Below are positions 53,100 to 63,720 of a stretch of DNA of 64,000 nucleotides, piece after piece. Source of the stretch: Chamaelirium japonicum. Lineage: Eukaryota > Streptophyta > Magnoliopsida > Liliales > Melanthiaceae. The notes beneath the pieces were generated by a model that worked only from the letters and a program-made list of their open reading frames with translations, was not told the DNA's origin and searched no databases. The stretch spans positions 725,867 to 789,866 of the forward strand of contig CANTAL010000147.1 of NCBI GenBank assembly GCA_947650365.1. Reading direction: 5' to 3'. The position numbers were made by a program, and so were the translations under genes. Numbering within the stretch: the first letter of the stretch is position 1; every line of letters starts with the position of its first letter.

Positions 53100-54190
53100 G
53101 ATTAGCACGATCCATTCTAATTCATTCGTATGATCCATTCTAATTCCTTCGTACGATCCATTCTAATTCCTTCGTATCCATTCTAATTCACTCATACGAT
53201 CCATTCTAATTCATTCATACGATCTATTCTAATTCATTCATACAATCCATTCTAATTCTTTCACACGATCCATTCTAATTCATTCGTACGATACATTCTA
53301 ATTCATTCGCACAATCCATTCTAATTCATTCGCACGAATGTATCCATTCTAAATCATTCGTACAATCCATTCTATTTCATTCGTACGATCCATTCTTACT
53401 CATTGTACGAATGAATTAGAATGGATCCTACGAATGAATTAGAATGGATCGTGTGAAAGAATTAGAATGGATCGTACGAATGAATTAGAATGGATACATT
53501 CGTGCGAATGAATTAGAATGGATATATTCGTGCGAAAGAATTAGAATAGAACGTATGAATGAATTAGAATGGATCCTATGAATGAATTAGAATTGATCGT
53601 ACGAATGAAATAGAATGGATTGCACGAATGATTTAGAATGGATCGTACGAATGAATTACAATGGATCGTGAGAAAGAATTAGAATGGATTGTATGAATGA
53701 ATTACAATGGATCGTACGAATGAATTAGAATGGATCGTACGAAGGAATTACAATGGATCGTACAAAAGTATTAGAATGGATCCTATGAATGAATTAGAAT
53801 GGATCGTGCGAATGAATTAGAATGGATCGTACGAATGAATTAGAATGGATCGTGCTAATGAATTAGAATTGATCGAACGAATGAATTAGCATGGATCGTG
53901 CTAATGAATAAGAATAGATCGTGCAAATGAATTAGAATGGATCGTACGAATGAATTAGAATGGATCGTACGAATGAACTAGAAAGGATACATTCGTGCGA
54001 ATGAATTAGAATGGATCGTACGAATGAATTAGAATGGATCGTACGAATGAATTAGAATGGATCGTACGAATGAATTAGAATGGATCGTGCGAATGAATTA
54101 GAATGGATCGTACGAATGAATTAGAATGGATTCGTACGAATGAATTAGAATGGATACATTCGTGCGTACGAATGAATTAGAATGGATCGT
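53100..54190. repeat. satellite block, copy 2 of 48960-50110
   Basis: Direct copy with whole-monomer indels. Just upstream (about 52680-53170) lies a different patch that matches 41230-41740 at an offset of 11,434, so this region is a mosaic of pieces from several places. Confidence 0.8.
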
Positions 54191-57100
54191 ACGAATGAAT
54201 TAGAATAGATTGTATGAATGAATTATAATGGATCGTACGAATGAATTAGAATGGATCATACGAATTAATTAGAATGGATCATACGAATGAATTAGAATGG
54301 ATCGTACGAATGAATTAGAATGGATCGTACGAATGAATTAGAATGGATACATTCGTGCGAATGAATTAGAATGGATTGTGCGAATGAATTAGAATGGATC
54401 GTACGAATGAATTAGAATGGATCATATTAATGAATTAGAATGGATCGTACGATTGAATTAGAATGGATACATTCGTGCGAATGAATTAGAATGGATCGTG
54501 CACGAATGTATCCATTCTAATTCATTCGTACGATCCATTCTAATTCATTAATATGATCCATTCTAATTCATTCGTACGATCCATTCTAATTCATATGCAC
54601 AAAAATATCCATTCTAATCCATTCGTAGGATCCATTCTTATCCATTCGTACGATCCATTCCAATTCATTCGTACGATCCATTCTAATCCATTCGTACGAT
54701 CCATTCTAATCCATTCGTACGATCCATTCTAATCCATTCGTACGATCCATTCTAATTCATTCGCATGAATGTAACCATTCTAATTCATTCATTTGATCCA
54801 TTCTAATTCATTCGTACGATCCATTCTAATTCATTCGTCCGATCCATTCTAATTCATTCGCACGAATGTATCCATTCTAATTCATTCGTACGATCCTTTC
54901 TAATTCATTCATACGATCCATTCTAATTCATTCGTAAGATCCATTCTAATTCATTCGTACGATCCATTCTAATTCATTCGCACGAATGTATCCATTCTAG
55001 TTCATTCGTACGATCCATTCTAATTCATTCGTACGATCCATTCTAATTCATACGCACGATCCATTCTAATTCATTCGTACGATCAATTCTAATTCATTCG
55101 CACGAATGTATCCATTCTAATTCATTCATACGATCCATTCTAATTCATTCGTACGATCCATTCTAATTCATTCGTACGATCCATTCTAATTCATTCGTCC
55201 GATCCATTCTAATTCATTCGCACGAATGTATCCATTCTAGTTCATTCGTACGATTCATTCTATTTCATTCGTACGATCCATTCTTACTCATTCGTATGAT
55301 CCATTCTAATTCATTCGGACGAATGTATCCATTCTAATTTATTCGTACGATACATTCTAATTCATTCGTACGATCCATTCTAATTCATTCGTCCGATCCA
55401 TTCTAATTCATTCGCACGAATGTATCCATTCTAATTCATTCGTACGATCCATTCTAATTCATTCGTCCGATCCATTCTAATTCATTCGCACGAATGTATC
55501 CATTCTAATTCATTCGTACGATCCATTCTAATTCATTCGTACGATCCATTCTAATTCACTCGTAAGATCCATTCTAATTCATTCGTACGATCCATTCTAA
55601 TTCATTCGCACGAATGTATCTATTCTAGTTCATTCGTACGATCCATTCTAATTCATTCGCACGATCCATTCTAATTCATTCGTACGATCAATTCTAATTC
55701 ATTCGCACGAATGTATCCATTCTAATTCATTCGTACGATCCATTCTAATTCATTCGTAGGATCCATTCTAATTCATTCATACAATCCATTCTAATTCTTT
55801 CACACGATCCATTCTAATTCATTCGTAGGATCCATTCTAATTCATTTGTACAATCTATTCTATTTCATTCGTACCTTCCATTCTTACTCATTCGTATGAT
55901 CCATTCTAATTCATTCGCACGAATGTATCCATTCTAATTCATTCGTACGAATCCATTCTAATTCATTCGTACAATCCATTCTATTTCATTCGTACGATCC
56001 ATTCTTACTCATTCGTACGATCCATTCTAATTCATTCGTAAGATCCATTCTAATTCATTCGTACGGTCCATTTTAATTCATTCGCACGATCCATTCTAAT
56101 TCATTCATACAATCCATTTTAATTTATTCCGTATGATCCATTCTAATTCATTCGCTCGAATGTATCCATTCTAATCCATTCGTACGATCCATTCTAATCC
56201 ATTCGTACGATCCATTCTAATTCATTCGCATGAATGTAACCATTCTAATTCATTCATTTGATCCATTCTAATTCATTCGTATGATCCATTCTAATTCATT
56301 AGCACGATCCATGCTAATTCATTCGTTCGATCAATTCTAATTCATTAGCACGATCCATTCTAATTCATTCGTACGATCCATTCTAATTTATTCGCACGAT
56401 CCATTCTAATTCATTCATAGGATCCATTCTAATTCATTCATACGATCTATTCTAATTCTTTCGCACGAATGTATCCATTCTAATTCATTCGCACGAATGT
56501 ATCCATTCTAATTCATTTGTACGAATCCATTCTAATTCATTCGTACAATCTATTCTATTTCATTCGTACGATTCATTCTAGTTCATTCGTACGATCCATT
56601 CTAATTCATTCGTACGATCCATTCTAATTAATTCGTATGATCTATTCTAATTAATTCGTATGATCCATTCTAATGCATTCGTACGATCCATTCTAATTCA
56701 TTCATACAATCCATTCTAATTCATTCGCACGAATGTATTCATTCTAATTAATTCGTACAATCCATTCTAATTCATTCGTATGATCCATTCTTATTCATTC
56801 GCACGATCCAGTCTGATGGATTCAGATGATCCATTCTAATTCATTCGCACGAATAAATCCATTCTAATTCATTCATACGATCCATTCTAGTTCATTCGTA
56901 CGATCCATTCTAATTCATTCGCACAAATGTATCCATTCTAATTCATTCGTACGATCCATTCTAATTCATTCGTACGATCAGTTCTAATTCATTCACAAAA
57001 TCTATTCTAATTCATTCATACGATCCATTCTAATTCATTCGCACGATCCATACTAATTCATTCGTACGATCCATTCTAATTCTTTCACACGATCCATTCT

Positions 57101-58268
57101 AATTCATTCGTACGATCCATTCTAATTCATTCGTACGATCCATTCTAATTCATTCATACGATCCATTCTAATTCATTCGTACGATCCATTCTAATTCATT
57201 CGCACAAATGTATCCAATCTAATTCTTTCATACGATCCATTCTTACTCATTTGTATGATCCATTATATTTCATTCGTACGATCTATTCTAATTCATTCGT
57301 ACGATCCATTCTAATTCATTCGTACGATCCATTCTAATTCATTCGTATGATCCATTCTAATTCATTCATACAATCCATTCTAATTCTTTCACACGATCTA
57401 TTCTAATTCATTCGTATGATCCATTCTAATTCATTCGTGCAATCCATTCTATTTCATTCGTACGATCCATTCTTACTCATTCGTACGATCCATTCTAATT
57501 CATTCACACGAATGTATCCATTCGTACGAATGAATTAGAATAGATTGTACGAATGAATTAGAATGGATCGTACGAGTGAATTAGAATGGATCGTACGAAG
57601 GAATTAGAATGGATCGTACGAATGAATTAGAATGGATTGCACGAATGAATTAGAATAGATCGTACGAATGAATTAGAATGGATCGTACGAAGGAATTAGA
57701 ATGGATCGTACGAATGAATTAGACTGGATCGTACGAATGAATTTGAATGGATACATTTGTGCGAATGAATCTAAATGGATTGTATGAATGAATTACAATG
57801 GATCGTACGAATGAATTAGAATGGATCGTACGAATGAATTAGAATAGCTCATATGAATGAATTAGAATGAATCGTATGAATGAATTAGAATGGTTATATT
57901 CGTGCAAATAAATTAGAATAGATCGTACGAATGAATTAGAATGGATCGTACGAATAAATTAGAATGGATCGTGGGAATGAATTAGAATGGATCGTACGAA
58001 TGAATTAGAATGGATCCACCAAATGAGTTAGAAAGGATCATACGAATGAATTAGAATGGATTGTACGAATGAATTAGAATGGATAAATGAAATAGAATGG
58101 ATTGTACGAATGAATTAGAATGGATCGTGTGAATGAATTAGAATGGATCGTACGAATGAACTAGAATGGATACATTCGTGCGAATGAATTAGAATGGATC
58201 GTAAGAATGAATTAGAATGGATCGTACGAATGAATTAGAATGGATCTTACGAATGAATTAGAATGGAT

Positions 58269-58273
58269 CGTAC
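58269..58273. repeat. target-site duplication CGTAC (left)
   Basis: Same five bases as 59197-59201. They form the end of the satellite monomer. Confidence 0.9.
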
Positions 58274-58729
58274 TGTAACATCCGCCCCAAACACACAAGA
58301 TATTATTCGCTTTGCTCGTGCCCAAACGAGAACTTCCCCGGGGGTCACCCATCCTGGTACTACTCTCGCCCGAGCACGCTTAACTACGGAGTTCTTACGA
58401 AATCCATAGCGGCGCACGGTTTTAAAACGCGTCTTGGCAGGAAAGGTGGTGAGCCCCCAAACACAAGATATTGTCCTCTATTGGTCTATTGGGTATCGAA
58501 CCCTCAACCTCAAGGTTTTGCAGTAGCGTGGTTACCATCGAACCACCTAGAACGCGTCTCTTATGTTTGAGAGAGAAAATTATATAAGTAGCTCAGGATC
58601 TCCTTCTCTCCAGGCGATGTGGGGCTAACTCATGGCCTTGTACACCTCACCTCACCTCATCCATCTTGGCATTCCCGCCTCAGGAGTCTTGGCTCTTGGC
58701 TATTGGCCTATTGGATCTTGGTCGTCACA
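58274..58729 (-). repeat. 3' LTR of the Cassandra-like element, chimeric
   Basis: 456 bp, TGTAACATCC...GTCGTCACA on the plus strand. From about 58406 to 58503 roughly 98 bases replace some 30 bases of the 5S-like region in the other LTR. The replacement includes TTTTAAAACGCGTC and GATATTGTCCTCTATTGG, which resemble another common plant TRIM-like LTR (the one with GAGGACAATATCTGC on its own strand). A minus-strand TATATAAT lies at 58579-58586. Confidence 0.9.
58316..58405 (-). pseudogene. truncated 5S rRNA-like sequence in the 3' LTR
   Basis: The minus strand has AACTCCGTAGTTAAGCGTGC, GGGCGAGAGTAGTACCAGG and ATGGGTGACC, corresponding to the middle and 3' part of plant 5S rRNA, including the A-box, intermediate element and C-box of the internal Pol III promoter. 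The first 40 or so bases are replaced by foreign sequence, except a GGGTTCGATACCC remnant near 58491-58503 that may be the original 5' end. Confidence 0.85.
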
Positions 58730-58746
58730 ATCCACCCCCCTTAGGG
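58730..58746 (-). other. polypurine tract of the Cassandra-like element
   Basis: Minus strand CCCTAAGGGGGGTGGAT directly before the TGTGACGACC start of the 3' LTR. Confidence 0.8.
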
Positions 58747-58792
58747 CTACACGTCCTCGTGTAGGGTTAGACCCCCCATAGCGAGGAGATCC

Positions 58793-58805
58793 GGCTCTGA
58801 TACCA
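58793..58805 (-). other. primer binding site of the Cassandra-like element
   Basis: Minus strand TGGTATCAGAGCC, three bases after the 5' LTR end. It complements initiator tRNA-Met, as in the copia element, and sets the minus orientation. Confidence 0.9.
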
Positions 58806-58808
58806 TTT

Positions 58809-59196
58809 TGTAACATCCGCTCCAAACACACAAGATATTGTCCGCTTTGCTCGTGCTCGCACGAGAACTTCCCAGGGAGGTCACCCATCCTGGTACTACT
58901 CTCGCCCGAGCACGCTTAACTACGGAGTTCTTATGGGATCCGGTGCTTTAGTGCTGGTATGATCGTACCCTCAATCTCAAGGTTTTGCAGTAGCATGGTT
59001 ACCATCGAACCACCTAGAACGCGTCTCTTATGCTTGAGAGGAGAAATTATATAAGTAGCTCAGGATCTCCTTCTCTCCAGGCGATGTGGGGCTAACTCAT
59101 GGCCTTGTACACCTCACCTCACCTCATCCATCTTGGCATTCCCGCCTCAGGAGTCTTGGCTCTTGGCTATTGGCCTATTGGATCTTGGTCGTCACA
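58809..59196 (-). repeat. 5' LTR of the Cassandra-like element
   Basis: 388 bp, TGTAACATCC...GTCGTCACA on the plus strand. It carries a full-length 5S-like sequence (58851-58970). A minus-strand TATATAAT at 59046-59053 lies about 75 bases upstream of the 5S start and may be the Pol II TATA box. The outer part (from about 58971) is nearly identical to that of the other LTR. Confidence 0.92.
58851..58970 (-). ncRNA. 5S rRNA-like sequence within the Cassandra 5' LTR
   Basis: About 120 nt, close to the plant 5S length. The minus strand starts GGGTACGATCATACCAGC, continues CACCGGATCCCATAAGAACT, then AGTTAAGCGTGCTCGGGCGA, GAGTAGTACCAGGATGGGTG and ACCTCCCTGGGAAGTTCTCG. These match plant 5S along nearly the whole length. 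A-box, intermediate element and C-box are all present, so Pol III transcription is plausible. The last ten or so bases differ from genuine 5S (GAGCACGA where 5S ends GCACCCC), which would change the terminal helix. It is thus a retroelement 5S, not a ribosomal 5S gene. No T-run terminator follows directly. Confidence 0.88.
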
Positions 59197-59201
59197 CGTA
59201 C
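59197..59201. repeat. target-site duplication CGTAC (right)
   Basis: Matches 58269-58273, after which F-polarity satellite resumes in phase. Confidence 0.9.
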
Positions 59202-60768
59202 GAATGAATTAGAATGGATCATACGAATAAATTAGAATGGATCGTGGGAATGAATTAGAATGGATCATACGAATGAATTAGAATGGATCCACCGAATGAG
59301 TTAGAATGGATCATACGAATGAATTAGAATGGATCGTACAAATGAATTAGAATAGATCGTATGAATGAATTAGACTGGATCATACGAATGAGTAAGAATG
59401 GATCGTATGAATGAATTAGATTGGATACATTTGTGCGAATGAATTAGAATGGATCGGACGAATGAATTAGAATTAGAATGGATTGTATGAATGAATTAGA
59501 ATGGATCGTACGAATGAATTAGAATGGATCATACGAATTAATTAGAATGGATCATACGAATGAATTAGAATGGATCGTACGAATGAATTAGAATGGATCG
59601 TACGAATGAATTAGAATGGATACATTCGTGCGAATGAATTAGAATGGATTGTGCGAATGAATAAGAACAGATCGTGCGAATGAATTAGAATGGATCCATT
59701 CTAATTCTTTCACACGATCCATTCTAATTCATTCGTACGATCCATTCTAATTCATTCGTACGATCCATTCGAATTCATTCGCACGATCCATTCTAATTCA
59801 TTCATATGATCCATTCTAATTCATTCATACAATCCATTCTAATTCTTTCACACGATCCATTCTAATTCATTCGTACGATCCATTCTAATTCATTCGTACA
59901 ATCCATTCTATTTCATTCGTACGATCCATTCTTACTCATTCGTATGATCCATTCTAACTCATTCGTATGATCCATTCTAATTCATTCGTACGATCCATTC
60001 TAATTCATTCGTACGATCCATTCTAATTCATTCACACGATCCATTCTAATTCATTCATACGATCCATTCTAATTCATTCATACGATCCATTCTAATTCAT
60101 TCCTACAATCCATTCTAATTCATTCGCCCGATCCATTCTAATTCATTCATACGATCCATTCTATTCGAATGGATCATGCGATCCATTCGAATTCATTTGC
60201 ACGATCCATTCTAATTCATTCATACGATCCATTCTAATTCATTCATACAATGCATTCTAATTCTTTCACACGATCCATTCTAATTCATTCGTACGATCCA
60301 TTCTAATTCATTCGTACAATCCATTCTATTTCATTTGTACGATCCATTCTTACTCATTCGTATGATCCATTCTAATTCATTCGTACGATTCATTCTAATT
60401 TATTTGTACGATCCATTCTAATTCATTCATACAATCCATTCTATTTCATTCGTACGATCCATTCTTACTCATTCGTATGATCCATTCTAATTCATTCGCA
60501 CGAATGTATCCATTCTAATTCATTCCTACAATCCATTCTAATTCATTCCGTACGATCCATTCTAATTCATTCGTACGATCGTACAAATGAATTAGAATGG
60601 ATCGTACGAATGAATTAGAATAGATTGTGCAAATGAATTAGAATGGATCGTACGAATGAATTAGAATGGATCGTACGAATAAATTAGAATGGATCATACG
60701 AATGAGTAAGAATGGATCGTACGAATGAATTAGAATGGTTCGTACAAATGAATTAGATTGGATCGTAC

Positions 60769-60934
60769 AAATAAATTAGAATGGATACATTCGTCCGAAT
60801 GAATTAGAATGGATCATACGAATGAGTAAGAATGGATCGTACGAATGAAATAGAATAGATTGTACGAATGAATTAGAATGGATCCTACGAATGAATTAGA
60901 ATGGATCGTGTGAAAGAATTAGAATAGATCGTAC
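60769..60934 (+). repeat. 166-bp higher-order module, F copy
   Basis: Complete seven-monomer order identical to the reference at 17084-17249, 43.7 kb away, with a few substitutions (first base A, last unit AGATCGTAC in place of GGATTGTAT). Confidence 0.83.
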
Positions 60935-62929
60935 GAATGAATTAGAATTGATCGTACGAATGAAATAGAATGGATTGTACGAATGATTTAGAATGGATCG
61001 TACGAATGAATTAGAATGGATCGTACGAATGATTTAGAATGGATACATTCGTGCGAATGAATTAGAATGGATCATACGAATGAGTAAGAATGGATCGTAC
61101 GAATGAAATAGAATGGATCGTACGAATGAATTAGAATGGATCGTGCGAATGAACTAGAATGGATCGTACGAATGAACTAGAATAGATACATTAGAATGGA
61201 TCGTATAAATGTATTAGAATGGATCGTATAAATGAATTAGAATGGATCTTACGAATGAATTAGAATGGATCGTATGAATGAATTAGAATGGATCGTATAA
61301 ATGTATTAGAATGGATCGTATGAGTGAATTAGAATGGATCGTATAAATGTATTAGAATGGATCATATGAGTGAATTAGAATGGATCGTACGAATGAATTA
61401 GAATGGATCGTATGAATTAATTAGAATGGATACATTCGTGCGAATGAATTAGAATTGATCGTACGAATGAATTATAATGGATCGTGCGAATGAATTAGAA
61501 TGGATCGTACGAATGAATTAGAATGGATCGTACGAATGAACTAGAATGGATACATTCGTGCGAATGAATTAGAATGGATCGTACGAATGAATTAGAATGG
61601 ATCGTACGAATGAATTAGAATGGATCGTGCTAATGAATTAGAATTGATCGTACGAATGAAATATAATGGATTGTACGAATGATTTAGAATGGATCGTACG
61701 AATGAATTAGAATGGATACATTCGTGCGAATGAATTAGAATGGATACATTCGTGCGAAAGAATTAGAATAGATCGTATGAATGAATTAGAATGGATCCTA
61801 TGAATGAATTAGAAAGGATCGTGCGAATGAAATAGAATGGATCGTGCTAATGAATTAGAATTGATTGAACGAATGAATTAGCATGGATCGTGCTAATGAA
61901 TTAGAATGGAACGTACGAATGAATTAGAATGGATCGTGTGAAAGAATTAGAATGAATTGTATGAATGAATTAGAATGGATCGTATGAATGTATTCGAATG
62001 GATCGTACGAATTCATTCTAATTCATTCATACAATCCATTCTAATTCTTTCACGCGATCTATTCTGATCCATTCTACGATCCATTCTAATTCATTCGCAC
62101 AATCCATTCTATTTCATTCGTACGATCCATTCTTACTCATTCGTATGATCCATTCTAATCCATTCTAATTCATTCATACAATCCATTCTAATTCTTTCAC
62201 ACGATCCATTCTAATTCATTCGTAGGATCCATTCTAATCCATTCGTACAATCTATTCTATTTCATTCGTACGATCCATTCTTACTCATTGGTACGATCCA
62301 TTCTAATTCATTCCATTCTAATTCATTCGCTCGAATGTATCCATTCTAATCCATTCGTACGATCCATTCTAATTCATTCTAGTTCATTCATACAATCCAT
62401 TCTAATTTATTCGCATGAATGTATCCATTCTAATTCATTTGCACGATCCATTCGAATTCATTCCTATGATCTATTCTAATTCATTCGTAAGATCCATTCT
62501 AATTCATTCTAATTCATTCGTACGATCCATTCTACGATCCATTCTAATTCATTCGTATATTCCATTCTAATTCATTAGCACGATCCATGCTAATGAATTA
62601 GAATGGATCGTGTGAATGAATTAGAATGGATCGTATGAATGAATTAGAATGGATCGTGCGAATGAATTCGAATGGATCACATGATCCATTCGAATAGAAT
62701 GGATCGTATGAATGAATTAGAATTTATCGGGCGAATGAATTAGAATGGATTGTAGGAATGAATTAGAATTGATCGTATGAATGAATTAGAATAGATCGTA
62801 TGAATGAATTAGAATGGATCGTGCGAATGAATTAGAATGGATCGTACGAAAGAACTAGAATGGATCGTACGAATGAAATAGAATGGATCATACGAATGAA
62901 TTAGAATAGTTCGTACGAATGAATTAGAA

Positions 62930-63720
62930 TGCATCGTACGAAAGAATTAGAGTGGATATATTCGTGCGAATTAATTAGAATGGATCGTACGAATGAATTA
63001 GACTGGATCGTACAAATGAATTTGAATGGATACATTTGTGCGAATGAATCTAAATGGATTGTATGAATGAATTACAATGGATCGTACGAATGAATTAGAA
63101 TGGATCGTACGAATGAATTAGAATGGATCAAATGAATGAATTGGAATGGTTACATTCATGCGAATGAATTAGAATGGATCGTACGAATGGATTAGAATGG
63201 ATCGTATGAGTGAATTAGAATGGATACGAAGGAATTAGAATGGATCGTATGAAGGAATTAGAATGGATCATACGAATGAAATAGAACGGATCGTACGAAG
63301 GAATTAGAATGGATCGTACGAAGGAATTAGAATGCATTCGTATGATCCATTCTAATTCATTCGGACGAATGTATCCATTCTAATTTATTCGTACGATCCA
63401 TTCTAATTCATTCGTACGATCCATTCTAATTCATTCGTACGATTCATTCTAATTCATTCGTACGATCCATTCTTACTCATTCGTATGATCCATTCTAATT
63501 CATTCGTACGATCCATTCTAATTCATTCGCACGAATGTATCCATTCCATTCGTACGATCCATTCATACGATCTATTCTAATTCATTCATACAATCCATTC
63601 TAATTCTTTCACACGATCCATTCTATTTCATTCGTACGATCCATTCTAATTCATTCGTACGATCCATTCTAATTCATTCGTACGATCCATTCTAATTCAT
63701 TCTAGTTCATTCGTACGATC
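62930..63720. repeat. satellite block, copy 2 of 47504-48260
   Basis: Direct copy at offset 15,428, including its internal F-to-R switch near 63340 (AATGCATTC). Copy 2 has an extra monomer around 63440-63465 relative to copy 1. Confidence 0.82.

Larger units (their letters stand above)
37570..58273. repeat. 23/28-bp minisatellite mega-array, middle segment
   Basis: Same satellite as 1-27570. Approximate F blocks: 37705-41115, 42765-44937, 45665-45800, 46680-46855, 47190-47905, 49265-50150, 51190-51880, 53405-54500 and 57525-58273. R blocks lie between them, including a 3-kb run at 54505-57525. Short mixed patches occur at 41115-41180 and 48600-48640. The longest uniform block is the 3.4-kb F run after the copia element. 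No other gene or unique sequence was seen. Confidence 0.97.
58274..59196 (-). mobile_element. Cassandra-like TRIM retrotransposon with 5S rRNA-like LTRs
   Basis: A 923-bp insertion in F-polarity satellite with 5-bp target duplication. Minus-strand order: 5' LTR (59196-58809), PBS, 79-bp internal domain with no coding capacity, PPT, 3' LTR (58729-58274). The LTRs contain 5S rRNA-like sequence, the hallmark of Cassandra, a plant terminal-repeat retrotransposon in miniature that depends on proteins from other elements. LTR lengths differ (388 and 456 bp) because the 3' LTR has lost part of the 5S region and gained foreign sequence there. Outside that patch the LTRs are nearly identical, so insertion is recent. 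Total length slightly exceeds typical Cassandra sizes because of the extra segment. Confidence 0.93.

Noticed and set aside
58491-58560. tRNA-like segment on the minus strand (GGTTCGATGG and GGGTTCGATACCC resemble D-arm and B-box)
   Set aside because: No acceptor stem or anticodon arm can be drawn, and in the other LTR the equivalent of the B-box is the 5S start. Probably chance.
58700-58888. Minus-strand open frame of 62 codons across the Cassandra internal domain
   Set aside because: It spans the PPT, PBS and both LTR edges. Cassandra elements have no proteins, so this is a chance frame.
58274-59196. Genuine tandem 5S ribosomal genes
   Set aside because: The repeat ends TG...CA, the PBS and PPT, and the target duplication show a retroelement. 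The 5S 3' end also differs from functional 5S.
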